From: Achromobacter denitrificans NBRC 15125
Lineage (GTDB): Bacteria; Pseudomonadota; Gammaproteobacteria; Burkholderiales; Burkholderiaceae_B
Assembly (NCBI RefSeq): GCF_001571365.1
Contig: NZ_BCTQ01000006.1
Span: forward strand, 62,001 to 126,000
DNA: 64,000 nucleotides
Reading direction: 5' to 3'
A program made the position numbers and the translations under genes. Numbering within the stretch: position 1 is the first letter of the stretch; each line of letters opens with the position of its first letter. This document shows, one piece after another, positions 40,108-50,402 of the stretch. The notes below the pieces were generated by a model. It did not search any database and was not told where the DNA came from. It saw only the letters and a program-made list of their open reading frames with translations.

Positions 40108-41235
40108 ATGAGAGAGTTGGCTTCCTATGCATCCCACCCGTCTCAATCGCGCGGGCGGGCCTACGTCGAGCCGCCGCCGGAAAACCGCACGGAATTCCAG
40201 CGCGACCGCGACCGCATCGTCCACTCCGGCGCCTTCCGGCGCCTGGAGTACAAGACCCAGGTCTTCGTGAACCATGAAGGCGACCTGTTCCGCACGCGCC
40301 TGACCCACAGCCTGGAAGTGGCCCAGATCGCGCGCACCCTGGCGCGCAGCCTGGGCCTCTCGGAAGACCTGACCGAGGCCATCTCGCTGGCCCACGACCT
40401 GGGCCACACGCCCTTCGGCCACGCGGGGCAGGACGAGTTGAACGCCTGCATGCGCGAACTGGCGCCGGAGGCCGGCGGCTTCGAGCACAACCTGCAGAGC
40501 CTGAGGGTGGTGGACGAGCTGGAGGAGCGCTACGCGGACTTCAACGGCCTGAACCTGTGCTTCGAAACGCGGGAAGGCATCCTCAAGCATTGCTCGGCCG
40601 CGCACGCGCGGCAGCTGGGGGAGGTGGGCGAGCGCTTCCTGAACCGCACGCAGCCGTCGCTGGAAGCGCAGCTGGCCAACCTGGCCGACGAGATCGCCTA
40701 CAACAACCATGATATCGACGACGGCCTGCGTTCCGGACTGATCACGCTGGAACAGCTGAAGGACGTGTCGATCTTCGAGCGGCATCACGCCTACGTGCTG
40801 GAACGCTATCCGGGCCTGGCGCCGCGCCGCGCGGTGTCCGAGACCATACGTCGGATGATCAACACGCTGATCGTCGACCTGACCCGGACTTCGCTGGCGC
40901 GCATCCGCGAATTCGCGCCCGCCACCGCCGACGACGTGCGCCGCGCGCCGCCGCTGGCGGGTTTTTCGGACGAGATCCGGCGAGAGGCGGACGAGCTGAA
41001 GAAGTTCCTGTTCGACAATCTGTACCGCCACTACCGGGTTCTGCGGATGACGGCCAAGGCGCGCCGCATCGTGCGCGAACTGTTCGCCGCCTTCCTGGAC
41101 GATCCGCGCGTGCTGCCGCCCGACTATCGCCGGCCGGCCTTCAACGATCAGGCCCGCGCGATCTCCGACTACATCGCCGGCATGACGGACCGCTACGCCA
41201 TCCGCGAACACCGCCGGCTGTTCGAGATGAGCTAG
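40108..41235 (+). CDS. dgt: dGTPase-like deoxyguanosinetriphosphate triphosphohydrolase
   Basis: A 375-residue HD-domain dNTPase. [19 protein letters not shown] gives the first His, [14 protein letters not shown] the HD pair, and [18 protein letters not shown] the distal Asp. It hydrolyses dNTPs to nucleoside and tripolyphosphate. In-frame TTG 40102 and GTG 40099 also exist; the ATG with GGGAGA upstream is preferred. It follows aroB by 23 bp, a conserved aroK-aroB-dgt order in betaproteobacteria. Confidence 0.93.
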   Translation: MRELASYASHPSQSRGRAYVEPPPENRTEFQRDRDRIVHSGAFRRLEYKTQVFVNHEGDLFRTRLTHSLEVAQIARTLARSLGLSEDLTEAISLAHDLGHTPFGHAGQDELNACMRELAPEAGGFEHNLQSLRVVDELEERYADFNGLNLCFETREGILKHCSAAHARQLGEVGERFLNRTQPSLEAQLANLADEIAYNNHDIDDGLRSGLITLEQLKDVSIFERHHAYVLERYPGLAPRRAVSETIRRMINTLIVDLTRTSLARIREFAPATADDVRRAPPLAGFSDEIRREADELKKFLFDNLYRHYRVLRMTAKARRIVRELFAAFLDDPRVLPPDYRRPAFNDQARAISDYIAGMTDRYAIREHRRLFEMS

Positions 41236-41260
41236 GGCCGGGCCCCGGCCCGCCGCGGCT

Positions 41261-42454
41261 TCAGGCCGCCAGGTAGCGCCGGGCCAGCAGCACCCAGTAC
41301 GCGGCGCCCACGGGCAGGCTGTGGTCGTTGAAGTCGTAGCCGGGGTTGTGCACCATGCAGGCGCCGTGGCCGCTGTTGAAGCCGTCCGGCGAGCCGTCGC
41401 CGTTGCCGACCAGCAGGTAGGAGCCGGGCACTTCCTCAAGCATGAAGGCGAAATCCTCGCTGCCGGTCAGCGGCCGGGTTTGCGGATCCACCTTATCGGC
41501 GCCCACGAGCTCCACCGCCACTTCGCGCGCGAAGTCCGTCTCCGCCGGCGTATTCACCAGCACGGGATAGCCGCGGTCGTAGTCGATGGTTGCCCGCACC
41601 TGGTAGCTGGCCGCCTGGCTGTGGACGAGCTCGGTGATGCGCGCCTGCAGCGTGTCGCGCACGGTGCGGTCGAGCGCGCGGACGCTGAGCTTCAGCGTCG
41701 CCGTCTGGGGAATGACGTTGTTGGCCTTGCCGGCGTTGAAGGCGCCGACCGTGATCACGGCCATGTGCAAGGGATCGATGTTGCGCGCGACGATGCTTTG
41801 CAGCCCGAGCACGATGGCCGAGCCGGCGACGACGGGGTCGGCCGCGCGGTGCGGCACCGCGCCGTGCCCGCCCACGCCTTCCAGCACGATGGTGACGTTG
41901 TCCGACGAGGCCATGGTGGGGCCGTCGCGCAGCAGCAGGTGGCCTTGCGGGTGGCCGGGCATGTTGTGCATGGCGAAGATGGCGTCGCAGGGATACTTGC
42001 GGAACAGCCCGTCTTCCATCATGCGCTTGGCGCCGCCCAGCCCTTCTTCGGCGGGCTGGAAAATCAGGTTCAGGGTGCCGTTGAAGTCGCCGTGCCGCGC
42101 CAGCTGGCGCGCCGCGGCCAGCAGCATGGCGGTGTGCCCGTCGTGGCCGCAGGCATGCATGACGCCCTCGTTGCAGCTGGCATGCGCCAGGCCCGTGGCT
42201 TCCTGGATGGGGAGGGCGTCCATGTCGGCCCGCAGCCCCAGGCGCCGGACGCCGTTGCCGCGGCGCAGCTGTCCGACCACGCCGGTGCCGCCCAGCCCGC
42301 GTTCCACTTCGTAACCCCATTGCGCCAGGCACTGCGCCACCAGATCGCTGGTGCGGAACTCCTGGTAACCGAGCTCCGGATGGCGGTGGATGTCGCGCCG
42401 GATCGAGACGAACTCGTCGGCCTGGGCGGTCATGGTCTGCAGGATCGGGTGCAT
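41261..42454 (-). CDS. M20 family amidohydrolase (hippurate hydrolase-like)
   Basis: A 397-residue M20D metallopeptidase/amidohydrolase. Metal and catalytic residues are visible in MHACGHDGHTAMLL, FQPAEEGLGGAKRM and MHNMPGHPQGH, with the C-terminal His in MVHNPGYDFND. It would cleave an N-acyl amino acid or similar amide in the cytoplasm. Two starts are possible: GTG at 42481, which overlaps the upstream stop by four bases, and ATG at 42454, preceded by AAGGA. It forms an operon with the Bug protein. Confidence 0.9.
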   Translation of the reverse strand: MHPILQTMTAQADEFVSIRRDIHRHPELGYQEFRTSDLVAQCLAQWGYEVERGLGGTGVVGQLRRGNGVRRLGLRADMDALPIQEATGLAHASCNEGVMHACGHDGHTAMLLAAARQLARHGDFNGTLNLIFQPAEEGLGGAKRMMEDGLFRKYPCDAIFAMHNMPGHPQGHLLLRDGPTMASSDNVTIVLEGVGGHGAVPHRAADPVVAGSAIVLGLQSIVARNIDPLHMAVITVGAFNAGKANNVIPQTATLKLSVRALDRTVRDTLQARITELVHSQAASYQVRATIDYDRGYPVLVNTPAETDFAREVAVELVGADKVDPQTRPLTGSEDFAFMLEEVPGSYLLVGNGDGSPDGFNSGHGACMVHNPGYDFNDHSLPVGAAYWVLLARRYLAA

Positions 42455-42477
42455 GTCGGGTCGGTCCTTGGAGCGGG

Positions 42478-43485
42478 TCACGGGTTGCCGGCCAGTTTCA
42501 CGTGGCTGGAGATTTCGCGGAAGCGTTCGGTCTCGGCGCGGTACATCGCGTCGGCCTGGTCCGCGCTCATGGGGGCGGAGACTTCGATGTTCTGGTAGGC
42601 CAGGCTTTCCTTCACCGCGGGGTCCTGCATGGAGGTATTGAGCGCCGCATTGAGCTGCGAGACCACGGCTTGCGGCGTGTCGCGCTTGACGAAGTAGCCG
42701 GTCCAGGTGGTGAAGTTGAAGCCCTTGAGCGACTGTCCTTCATTGACCGAGGGCACGGTCTTGAGCGCGGGAAGCTGGCTGCGCTGGGCGTCCAGGCTGG
42801 CCAGCAGCTTGATGCGGCCTTGCCCGGCCAGCGCCACCTGCTGCTGGGACAGCGGCAGGATGGCCAGGTCCACCTGGCCGCCGCCGAGGTCCTGCATCAA
42901 CGGCGCGCCGCCCTTGTAGGGCACGTGCGTCATGTTGGCGCCGATGGTGCGGGCCATGTGTTCGCCGAGCACGTGATAGAGCGAGCCCACGCCCACGCTG
43001 CCGAAGGTCAAGGGCTGGGACGCCGAGCGCGAGCGCGCCAGCGCGACCAGTTCGTCGGCGCTGTTGGCGGGCAGGTCGGCGCGCGCCACGATCACCAGCG
43101 GCGCCATGCCGATCATCTGCACCAGCCGGAAATCCTCGCTCTTGAGCTTGACGGCGGGGTTGGCGATGGGCGAGAGGATCAACTCGTTGGGCGAGCCCTG
43201 GAACAGGTAATAGCCGTCGGCCTTGGCCGCCAGCACCTTCTGCGCGCCCAGCGCGCCGCTGACGCCGCCCAGGTTCTCCACCAGCACGGGTTGACCCAGC
43301 TGCTTGGAAACGGGCGAGGCGACGACCCGGGCGATGGAATCGGAAGCGCCTCCGGCCGGGTAGGGCACCATCATCATGACGGGCCGATCGGGATAGTCCG
43401 CGGCCCGGGCGCCCTGGCCCAGCAGTGCCGCGCCCAGCGCCAGCGCACAGCCCGCCAGCCGCAGGCGGTCGAAAAACATGCTCAC
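42478..43485 (-). CDS. Bug/TctC family tripartite-tricarboxylate-type substrate-binding protein
   Basis: A 335-residue periplasmic solute receptor. The signal peptide ends at ARAAD, followed by YPDRPVMMMVPYPAGGASDS, the family motif around the ligand loop, and VLVENLGGVSGALGAQKVL, GSVGVGSLYHVLGEHM and THVPYKGGAPLMQDL. Bug proteins are greatly expanded in Bordetella and Achromobacter, often without a cognate membrane component, as here. Being coupled to an amidohydrolase suggests it recognises an N-acyl amino acid or its acid. The start is GTG 43485 with GGGGAAACTC upstream, or ATG 43479. Confidence 0.94.
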   Translation of the reverse strand: MSMFFDRLRLAGCALALGAALLGQGARAADYPDRPVMMMVPYPAGGASDSIARVVASPVSKQLGQPVLVENLGGVSGALGAQKVLAAKADGYYLFQGSPNELILSPIANPAVKLKSEDFRLVQMIGMAPLVIVARADLPANSADELVALARSRSASQPLTFGSVGVGSLYHVLGEHMARTIGANMTHVPYKGGAPLMQDLGGGQVDLAILPLSQQQVALAGQGRIKLLASLDAQRSQLPALKTVPSVNEGQSLKGFNFTTWTGYFVKRDTPQAVVSQLNAALNTSMQDPAVKESLAYQNIEVSAPMSADQADAMYRAETERFREISSHVKLAGNP

Positions 43486-43550
43486 GAGTTTCCCCTTTTT
43501 GGAATGTGAAGTCTTGAACGGGATGCTAGGGACAGCGCTCGCTAGTTGTC

Positions 43551-43563
43551 TAACGAATTGTTA
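43551..43563. promoter_or_regulatory. LysR-type operator between divergent genes
   Basis: TAACGAATTGTTA fits the T-N11-A pattern with TAAC/GTTA arms. It lies in the 124-bp gap between the divergent Bug and LysR genes, 47 bp before the LysR start. Confidence 0.55.
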
Positions 43564-43609
43564 TTCTGGAAGCTAGAAAAAAAACTCATAGTTGAGCGGG
43601 GATGCGGGC

Positions 43610-44512
43610 ATGAACCTCAAGCAGCTCGAACATCTGTTGGCCGTGGCCGAAGCGGGATCCTTCAGCCGCGCGGCCGAACGCCTGCACCTGACCCAGTCCG
43701 CGCTCAGCCGCAGCATCCGGATACTGGAAGAGGACCTGGGGGCGCGGCTGCTGGACCGCATGGGCAAGCGCACGGAACTGACCCCGCTGGGCCTGACCGT
43801 CGCCGGCCGCGCCCGGCGCATCCTGTTTGAATCGGGCGAGCTGCGCCGCAGCGCGGAACTGCTGACGCAGGGAGACCGGGGCAGCGTGAGCATCGGGTTG
43901 GGGTCGGGGCCGGGCGTCATGCTCATGACGCCGCTGCTGGCGCACGTGGCGCGGCACTATCCGCAGTTGCGGCTGGACTTGATGCGCGGCTCGCTGGAGG
44001 CGCACCTGGCGCTCCTGCGGCAGCGGCGCCTGGATGCGTTGATTGTCGATACCCGCGGCATCGTGCCCGCGGCCGACCTGCGCGTCGAACCCATCTCGCA
44101 GATGCGGGCCGGTTTCATCTGCCGCCGAGGCCATCCCCTGATGGGGGCGGCGCGGCCGGCGCGCTTCGCCGAGATCGCGGCCTATCCCCTGGCGTCCACC
44201 TTTCTGGCGGCCGATACCGGGCGGATCCTGATCGAGCATTTCGGTATCGAGGCGGACCCGCAGACCTCGATGCGCCTGCGTTGCGACGAGATCGGCAGCC
44301 TGCTTGAAGCCGTGCGCGTGTCCGACGCGATATTCCTGGGTATCGTGGGAGCGGCCCAGACCGGCATCGAGGCCGGGGAGTTGGCGGAGCTGCCGGTTGA
44401 CCCGCCGCTGCGCAGCCATGCCCTGTTCGCGCTGGTGACCCTGACGGGCCGCACCGAAGCGCCCGCGATGGGGCTGCTGCGCGAATTCGTGGCCGAGCGG
44501 CTGCGCGACTGA
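43610..44512 (+). CDS. LysR family transcriptional regulator
   Basis: A 300-residue LTTR. The N-terminal winged helix has MNLKQLEHLLAVAEAGSFSR and AERLHLTQSALSRSIRILEE with GARLLDR and LTPLG. The effector domain follows from about residue 90. It is divergent from the Bug-amidohydrolase operon and presumably activates it. A start six codons upstream is also in frame but lacks a better site. Confidence 0.94.
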   Translation: MNLKQLEHLLAVAEAGSFSRAAERLHLTQSALSRSIRILEEDLGARLLDRMGKRTELTPLGLTVAGRARRILFESGELRRSAELLTQGDRGSVSIGLGSGPGVMLMTPLLAHVARHYPQLRLDLMRGSLEAHLALLRQRRLDALIVDTRGIVPAADLRVEPISQMRAGFICRRGHPLMGAARPARFAEIAAYPLASTFLAADTGRILIEHFGIEADPQTSMRLRCDEIGSLLEAVRVSDAIFLGIVGAAQTGIEAGELAELPVDPPLRSHALFALVTLTGRTEAPAMGLLREFVAERLRD

Positions 44513-44528
44513 ACCGGGCCCGCGGGCC

Positions 44529-45191
44529 TCAGCGCTGCTTGCGGTAGGGCTCGTCCTCGACCACGAAGGTGGCCTCGGCCAGCGCGTCGCGCGTCCACTC
44601 CTGCATGGCGGGCAGCGCCAGCACCGCATCCATGTAGTCGCGCACCGGGCCGGCGGCCGCGATGCCGTAGGTGGTGAAGCGCGAGACCACCGGCGCGAAG
44701 AAGGCGTCGGCGATCGTGAACTCGCCGAACAGGAACGGCCCGCCCTGGCCGAATTCCGCGCGCGTATCGTGCCAGATGGCCTGCAGTCGCGAGATGTCCT
44801 GTTGCGCGGCCGGCGGGAAATCGATGCCGGGCAGGTGGGCCTCGACGTTCATGGGCAGCGCCTGGCGCATCGCGCCGAAGCCGCTGTGCATCTGCGCGGC
44901 GAGCGATCGCGCGCGGGCGCGGGCCTTTGCGTCCTGCGGCCACAGGCGGGCCTCGGGATGGCGCTCGGCAAGGTACTCGCAGATCGCCAGCGTGTCCCAG
45001 ACCGCGAATTCGCCGTCCAGCAGCACCGGCACCAGGCCCGCCGGCGACACCGCGCCGACGCGGCGGGTGAACTCCTCGGTGAAGAAGCCGAGCTTCTGTT
45101 CGGTGAAGGGGATGCCCGCGACGCACAGGGCGATCCACGGGCGCAGGGACCAGGACGAGTAGTTCTTGTTGCCGATGATCAGGGTGTACAT
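44529..45191 (-). CDS. glutathione S-transferase family protein
   Basis: A 220-residue GST. The N-terminal thioredoxin-fold domain reads LIIGNKNYSSWSLRPWIAL, where the Ser pair is the likely thiol-activating position; LVPVLLDGEFAVWDTLAICE supplies the glutathione-binding Trp-Asp motif. The C-terminal helical domain has FGEFTIADAFFAPVVSRF. Substrate unknown. It ends 17 bp from the convergent LysR gene and starts 4 bp after uvrA ends. Confidence 0.92.
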   Translation of the reverse strand: MYTLIIGNKNYSSWSLRPWIALCVAGIPFTEQKLGFFTEEFTRRVGAVSPAGLVPVLLDGEFAVWDTLAICEYLAERHPEARLWPQDAKARARARSLAAQMHSGFGAMRQALPMNVEAHLPGIDFPPAAQQDISRLQAIWHDTRAEFGQGGPFLFGEFTIADAFFAPVVSRFTTYGIAAAGPVRDYMDAVLALPAMQEWTRDALAEATFVVEDEPYRKQR

Positions 45192-45195
45192 GGCG

Positions 45196-48081
45196 CTATC
45201 CCTTACGCGTTGAGAGTGCGGGCTGCTGGTCCGGCGCGCGGCGCAGCAGCTTGCCCAGGTATTGGCCGGTATGGCTGGCCTCGGTCGCCGCGACGTCTTC
45301 CGGCGTGCCCTGCGCCACGACGCGGCCGCCGCCGTCCCCGCCTTCGGGGCCCATGTCGACGACCCAGTCGGCGGTCTTGATGACGTCCAGGTTGTGCTCG
45401 ATGATCAGGACCGTGTTGCCGCTGTCGACCAGTTGGTTCAGGACCTGCAGGAGCAGTTCGATATCCCGGAAATGCAGGCCCGTCGTCGGTTCGTCCAGGA
45501 TGTACAGCGTGCGGCCGGTGCTGCGGCGGGACAATTCCTGCGAGAGCTTCACGCGCTGCGCCTCGCCGCCGGACAGGGTGGTGGCGCTCTGGCCCAGGCG
45601 GATGTACGACAGACCCACGTCGATGAGCGTGTGCAGCTTGCGCGCGATGGCCGGCACGGACTCGAAGTATTCGAGCGCCTGTTCCACCGTCAGGTCCAGC
45701 ACTTCGCTGATATTGCGGCCGCGGTAGCGGATCTCCAGTGTTTCGCGGTTGTAGCGCTTGCCGTGGCAGACGTCGCAAGGCACGTACATGTCCGGCAGGA
45801 AGTGCATTTCGACCTTGACCACGCCGTCGCCCTGGCAGGCCTCGCAGCGCCCGCCCTTGACGTTGAAGCTGAAGCGCCCGGGGTCGTAGCCGCGGGTCCG
45901 CGCCTCGGGCACGCCTGCGAAGAGCTCGCGGATGGGCGTGAACAGGCCGGTATAGGTGGCGGGATTGCTGCGCGGCGTGCGGCCGATGGGGCTCTGGTCC
46001 ACGCTGATGATCTTGTCGAAATTCTCCAGCCCCTGCATCGATACGTAGGGGGCGGGCTCGCTCTGCGCGTGATGCAGCTGGCGCGATACGGCGACGGCCA
46101 GCGTGTCGTTGACGAGGGTGGACTTGCCCGATCCCGAAACGCCGGTGACGCAGACCAGGCGGCCCGACGGGATGCGCAGATCCACGTTCTTCAGGTTGTT
46201 GCCGCTGGCGCCCGACAAGACCAGCCAGGGCAGCTCGTCGTCGACCGGGCGACGCGCCGGAATCGCGATGGCGCGCGCGCCGCTCAGGTACTGGCCGGTC
46301 AGCGAGGCGGGATCGCGCTGCACGGCTTCCGGATCGCCTTGCGCCACGACTTCCCCGCCGTGCTCGCCGGCGCCCGGCCCCATGTCCACGACCCAGTCCG
46401 CCATGCGGATCATGTCTTCGTCGTGCTCGACGACGATGACGCTGTTGCCGAGGTCGCGCAGGTGCTGCAAGGTGCCGATGAGGCGGTCGTTGTCGCGCTG
46501 GTGCAGGCCGATGGAGGGCTCGTCCAGGACGTACATCACGCCGGTCAGGCCCGAGCCGATCTGGCTGGCCAGGCGGATGCGCTGCGCCTCGCCGCCGGAG
46601 ATGGTGTCGGCGCTGCGGTCCAGCGAGAGGTAGTTCAGGCCCACGTTGTTCAGGAAGCTCAGGCGCGCCTCGATCTCGCGCACGATGCGCTGCGCGATTT
46701 CCTGCTTGGCGCCGGTCAGGCTGAGTTCGCGGAACCAGGACAGGCAGGTCGACAGCGGCATCGCCTCGACTTCATAGATGGCCTGGCCGTGGCGCTCGCC
46801 GCCGCGCGGATCCTGGCCGATGAGCACGTTGCGCGCTTCGGGCCGCAGGCGCGAGCCGGCGCAGTCCGGGCAGGTCTTGATGTTGCGGTACTTGCCCAGC
46901 TCTTCGCGCACGGTGGCCGAATCGGTCTCGCGCCAGCGGCGTTCGAGGTTGGGGATGACGCCCTCGAAAGTGTGACGCTTGACGGTGCTGCGGCCTTTTT
47001 CGTTCAGGTAGAGGAACGAGATCTCCTCTTCGCCGGAGCCGTACAGCACTTTTTCGCGCAGCGCTTCCGGAAGCTCCTCGAAGGGCGCCTCGATGTCGAA
47101 TTCGTAGTGGGCCGCCAGGCTGGTCAGCAGCGAGTGGGTGAACGCGTTGCGGCGGTCCCAGCCGCGGATGGCGCCGGCAGCCAGGCTCAGTTCCGGGAAG
47201 GCGACCACGCGCTTGGGATCGAAGAACCCCACCTGGCCGATGCCGTCGCAGCTGGGGCAGGCGCCCATGGGGTTGTTGAAGCTGAACAAACGGGGTTCCA
47301 GCTCCGGCAGGCTGTGGCTGCACACCGGGCAGGCATAGCGGCTGGAGAAGACCTGCTCGCGTCCGCCGTCCATGTCCAGCGCCAGGGCGCGGCCGTCGGC
47401 CAGCTGCAGGGCGGTTTCGAAGCTCTCCGCCAGCCGCTGCTTGCTTTCGGGCTTGATGCGCAGCCGGTCGATCACGACGTCGATGTCGTGCTTCTCGGTT
47501 TTCTTCAGCGGCGCCATGCCGTCGATTTCCATCAACTGGCCGTCGACGCGCAGCCGCACGTAGCCCTGGGCCTGCAGGCTGGCGCATTCGTCCTCGAAAC
47601 TGCCTTTCTTGCCGCGCGCGATCGGCGCCAGCACGGCCAGACGGGTTTCGGGCGCCCAGGCCAGCACCGCGTCCACCATCTGGCTGACGCTTTGCGCCTG
47701 CAGCGGCAGGCCGTGGTCCGGGCAATAGGGGGTGCCGACCCGCGCGTACAGGAGGCGCAGGTAGTCGTGGATCTCGGTAATGGTGCCGACGGTGGAACGC
47801 GGGTTGTGTCCGGCCGCCTTCTGCTCGATCGAGATGGCCGGCGACAGGCCTTCGATCAGGTCCACGTCCGGCTTGTCCATCAGTTGCAGGAATTGCCGGG
47901 CGTAGGCGGAAAGGCTTTCCACGTAGCGCCGTTGGCCCTCCGCGTACAGGGTGTCGAACGCCAGGGACGACTTGCCCGAGCCGGACAAGCCGGTGACGAC
48001 CACCAGTTTGTGGCGGGGCAGGTCCAGCGAGACGTTCTTGAGATTGTGGGTGCGGGCACCCCGAATGCGTATCGCGTCCAT
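45196..48081 (-). CDS. uvrA: excinuclease ABC subunit UvrA
   Basis: A 961-residue UvrA, the damage-sensing ATPase of nucleotide excision repair. It has two ABC modules: Walker [21 protein letters not shown] near residue 30 and [20 protein letters not shown] near 650; signatures [20 protein letters not shown] and [20 protein letters not shown]. Zinc modules have [14 protein letters not shown] with CPSCDGIG, and [16 protein letters not shown] with [10 protein letters not shown]. Full length. The opposite strand carries an equally long open frame that is only a shadow. I saw no CTGT-N8-ACAG LexA box in the 178 bp upstream. Confidence 0.98.
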   Translation of the reverse strand: MDAIRIRGARTHNLKNVSLDLPRHKLVVVTGLSGSGKSSLAFDTLYAEGQRRYVESLSAYARQFLQLMDKPDVDLIEGLSPAISIEQKAAGHNPRSTVGTITEIHDYLRLLYARVGTPYCPDHGLPLQAQSVSQMVDAVLAWAPETRLAVLAPIARGKKGSFEDECASLQAQGYVRLRVDGQLMEIDGMAPLKKTEKHDIDVVIDRLRIKPESKQRLAESFETALQLADGRALALDMDGGREQVFSSRYACPVCSHSLPELEPRLFSFNNPMGACPSCDGIGQVGFFDPKRVVAFPELSLAAGAIRGWDRRNAFTHSLLTSLAAHYEFDIEAPFEELPEALREKVLYGSGEEEISFLYLNEKGRSTVKRHTFEGVIPNLERRWRETDSATVREELGKYRNIKTCPDCAGSRLRPEARNVLIGQDPRGGERHGQAIYEVEAMPLSTCLSWFRELSLTGAKQEIAQRIVREIEARLSFLNNVGLNYLSLDRSADTISGGEAQRIRLASQIGSGLTGVMYVLDEPSIGLHQRDNDRLIGTLQHLRDLGNSVIVVEHDEDMIRMADWVVDMGPGAGEHGGEVVAQGDPEAVQRDPASLTGQYLSGARAIAIPARRPVDDELPWLVLSGASGNNLKNVDLRIPSGRLVCVTGVSGSGKSTLVNDTLAVAVSRQLHHAQSEPAPYVSMQGLENFDKIISVDQSPIGRTPRSNPATYTGLFTPIRELFAGVPEARTRGYDPGRFSFNVKGGRCEACQGDGVVKVEMHFLPDMYVPCDVCHGKRYNRETLEIRYRGRNISEVLDLTVEQALEYFESVPAIARKLHTLIDVGLSYIRLGQSATTLSGGEAQRVKLSQELSRRSTGRTLYILDEPTTGLHFRDIELLLQVLNQLVDSGNTVLIIEHNLDVIKTADWVVDMGPEGGDGGGRVVAQGTPEDVAATEASHTGQYLGKLLRRAPDQQPALSTRKG

Positions 48082-48259
48082 CGGGCTCGTTAAGCGGTTG
48101 CAAAGGCCAACTTGGTACTATAGCGCGCCGAATCCCCCTGCGTTCGGGGCAGTCTTTCATCCCGGATTGGCCCAGGGGTGGCGCCGCACCGCCAAATCAG
48201 ACCGTGAGCGTATGACACCCACGCGCGCGAATAGCCTTAGTCATTGTTGAAATTTCCAC

Positions 48260-49444
48260 ATGCAGGCAGATAAAAAACTGAAATTGACCCCTTCCGAGCG
48301 TCGCGCCAGTGTGGCGCTGGCCGGCCTGTTCGCCGCGCGGATGCTGGGACTGTTCCTGTTGCTGCCGGTGTTCGCCGTGGCCGCCGCCGGCATGCCGGGC
48401 GGGGATGACCCGGCGCGGGTGGGGCTGGCGCTGGGCATGTACGGCCTGACCCAGGCGTTCATGCAGATCCCCTTCGGCCTGGCGTCCGACCGCTGGGGGC
48501 GCCGTCCCGTGGTGCTGTTCGGGCTGCTGCTGTTCGTCGCGGGCAGCGTCGTCTGTGCGCAGGCGACGGACGTCTACTGGATCACGATCGGCCGCGCCAT
48601 CCAGGGCGCCGGCGCCATTTCCGCGGCGGTCACCGCGTGGCTGGCCGATGCCACCCGCGACGAGGTGCGCACCCGGGCCATGGCCATGGTGGGCGGCTCG
48701 ATCGGGCTGTCCTTCGCCGTCTCGCTCGTCCTGTCCCCCGTCCTGGTGGGCTGGTGGGGCCTCTCGGGCCTGTTCTGGACCATCGCCTGCCTGGGCGTCA
48801 TCTGCCTGGGCGTGGCGCGCTGGGTGGTGCCGGTGGTGCCCCGGACCCAGGCCCGCACCATGCAGGCGGCCCGGCCGAGGGAAGTCCTGACCCATCGCGA
48901 CCTGCTGCGCCTGAATTTCGGCGTTTTCGTGCTGCACCTGATCCAGGTGTCGCTGTTCGTGGTGGTGCCCGCGCTGCTGGCGAAGGTCGGCGGGCTGGAC
49001 GCGCGCGAGCTCTGGAAGGTCTATCTGCCGGTCATCCTGGTGTCGTTCGTGCTGATGGTGCCAGTGGTGTTCATTGCCGAAAAGCGCCGCGCCCACCGCG
49101 GCGCCCTGCGCGCGGCCGTCGCCGGGCTGATCGTGGTGTGCGCCCTGTTGCCCGCCGCCAGCCACGGTTTCTACACGCTGGCCATCGCCTTGACGGGCTT
49201 TTTCGTGGCCTTCAATGTGCTGGAGGCCCTGCAGCCGTCCCTGGTGTCGCGGGTGGCGCCGCAAGCCTACAAGGGGCTGGCGCTGGGGTTCTACAACACC
49301 GCCCAGGCCGCCGGCCTGTTCGCCGGGGGCGCGCTGGGCGGCTGGCTGGCCGCGCATTCGGGTTCCAGCGCGGTATTCGTGGCCGCGGCGGTGCTGTCCG
49401 CGGTCTGGCTGGCCGTCACCTGGGCGCTGCGGCCGCTGGCATGA
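48260..49444 (+). CDS. MFS transporter
   Basis: A 394-residue, twelve-helix major facilitator. The conserved loop 2-3 motif is GLASDRWGRRPVVLFGLLL; helix 4 carries GRAIQGAGAISAAVTAWLAD, and the mid-loop basic segment is VVPRTQARTMQAARP. It resembles drug or sugar efflux proteins (YfcJ/YajR-like); substrate unknown. It is divergent from uvrA. Confidence 0.9.
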   Translation: MQADKKLKLTPSERRASVALAGLFAARMLGLFLLLPVFAVAAAGMPGGDDPARVGLALGMYGLTQAFMQIPFGLASDRWGRRPVVLFGLLLFVAGSVVCAQATDVYWITIGRAIQGAGAISAAVTAWLADATRDEVRTRAMAMVGGSIGLSFAVSLVLSPVLVGWWGLSGLFWTIACLGVICLGVARWVVPVVPRTQARTMQAARPREVLTHRDLLRLNFGVFVLHLIQVSLFVVVPALLAKVGGLDARELWKVYLPVILVSFVLMVPVVFIAEKRRAHRGALRAAVAGLIVVCALLPAASHGFYTLAIALTGFFVAFNVLEALQPSLVSRVAPQAYKGLALGFYNTAQAAGLFAGGALGGWLAAHSGSSAVFVAAAVLSAVWLAVTWALRPLA

Positions 49445-49558
49445 ACCGGCGCGGCGTCAGGGCGTCCTGGGCCGGAAAAAGCGCGGATCGCGCCTCCAAC
49501 GGCGCTTAACAGCCGCCAAATCGGAGGGCGGGGCGGCCGGTTTTGTCACTATTTCCGT

Positions 49559-49588
49559 TTGGCGCGACAGCCCCTTTTCGTCGATAAT
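49559..49588 (+). promoter_or_regulatory. probable sigma-70 promoter of ssb
   Basis: TTGGCG (49559-49564) and GATAAT (49583-49588) are separated by 18 bp. They lie in the 300-bp gap between the MFS gene and ssb and imply a leader of about 150 nt. Confidence 0.5.
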
Positions 49589-49618
49589 ACATACCAAATC
49601 TAGGGCTTCACCCGGCGT

Positions 49619-49645
49619 CGCCGGTCATCATGACGATGACCGGCG
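49619..49645 (+). promoter_or_regulatory. perfect hairpin in the ssb leader
   Basis: CGCCGGTCATC and its exact complement flank a five-base loop (ATGAC), followed by TGTTT. It is either a terminator for the MFS gene or, since it lies after the predicted ssb promoter, a leader structure. A second hairpin, CAACAT/ATGTTG, follows near 49668-49686. Confidence 0.5.
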
Positions 49646-49744
49646 TGTTTCATGAAGCCGGTCTTCAACATCGCTTTTATGTTGTTGCCGGCGCGTCCGC
49701 GGCAACGCACAGGCGCAGGCTGTCAACAACAGAGGGACAACGGC

Positions 49745-50257
49745 ATGGCATCGGTTAACAAAGTCATACTCGTGGGCAATCTGGGACGCGACCCGGAAGT
49801 CCGCTATAGCCCCGACGGGGCGGCAATCTGCAATATGTCCATTGCCACCACCTCCACCTGGAAAGACAAGGCGTCGGGCGAACGCCGCGAAGAAACGGAA
49901 TGGCACCGCGTCGTCATGTACAACCGCCTGGCCGAAATCGCCGGCGAATACCTGAAGAAGGGCCGTTCGGTCTACATCGAAGGCCGCCTGAAGACGCGCA
50001 AGTGGCAAGACAAGGACACCGGCGCTGACCGCTACAGCACCGAAATCGTCGCCGACCAGATGCAGATGCTGGGCGGCCGCGAAGACGGCGGCGGCGGTGG
50101 CGCCAGCTACGGTGGTGGCGGCGGCTACGACGACGCGCCGCGCCAGCAGCGCGCGCCGGCGCAGCGCCCGGCGCCCCAGCAGCGCCCGGCTCCCGCGGCG
50201 GCTCCGGCCAGCAGCGGCGCCAACCTGGCGGACATGGACGACGACATTCCGTTCTGA
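49745..50257 (+). CDS. ssb: single-stranded DNA-binding protein
   Basis: A 170-residue SSB. An N-terminal OB fold ([55 protein letters not shown]) is followed by a Gly-, Gln- and Pro-rich linker (about 113-155) and the acidic tip MDDDIPF that recruits repair and replication partners. The ATG at 49745 starts MASVNK as expected. Placement near uvrA and an MFS gene is conserved in this family. Confidence 0.98.
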   Translation: MASVNKVILVGNLGRDPEVRYSPDGAAICNMSIATTSTWKDKASGERREETEWHRVVMYNRLAEIAGEYLKKGRSVYIEGRLKTRKWQDKDTGADRYSTEIVADQMQMLGGREDGGGGGASYGGGGGYDDAPRQQRAPAQRPAPQQRPAPAAAPASSGANLADMDDDIPF

Positions 50258-50278
50258 TCGCCGCGGCTCCGCTTGCAG

Positions 50279-50312
50279 AAAACCCACAGTCTTCGGCTGT
50301 GGGTTTTTTTTC
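50279..50312 (+). terminator. intrinsic terminator after ssb
   Basis: AACCCACAG pairs with CTGTGGGTT around a seven-base loop and is followed by a run of T. It separates ssb from the AAA cluster, which therefore needs its own promoter. Confidence 0.93.
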
Positions 50313-50402
50313 GCCGTCTCGCGGCGGACCCGCGCAATCGGCCGTTTCCGACGGGAAGATTCATCAAAACAGGATAAGATTCGCCCTGTCACAATTTATT
50401 GC

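Noticed and set aside
45262-48093. 943-residue open frame on the plus strand opposite uvrA
   Set aside because: uvrA on the minus strand has complete motifs; the plus-strand frame is a GC-rich antisense shadow with His/Gln/Arg-rich composition and no domain.
48082-48259. Possible SOS (LexA) box before uvrA, also looked for before ssb
   Set aside because: No CTGT-N8-ACAG match was found by eye in either upstream region, so SOS control is not supported.
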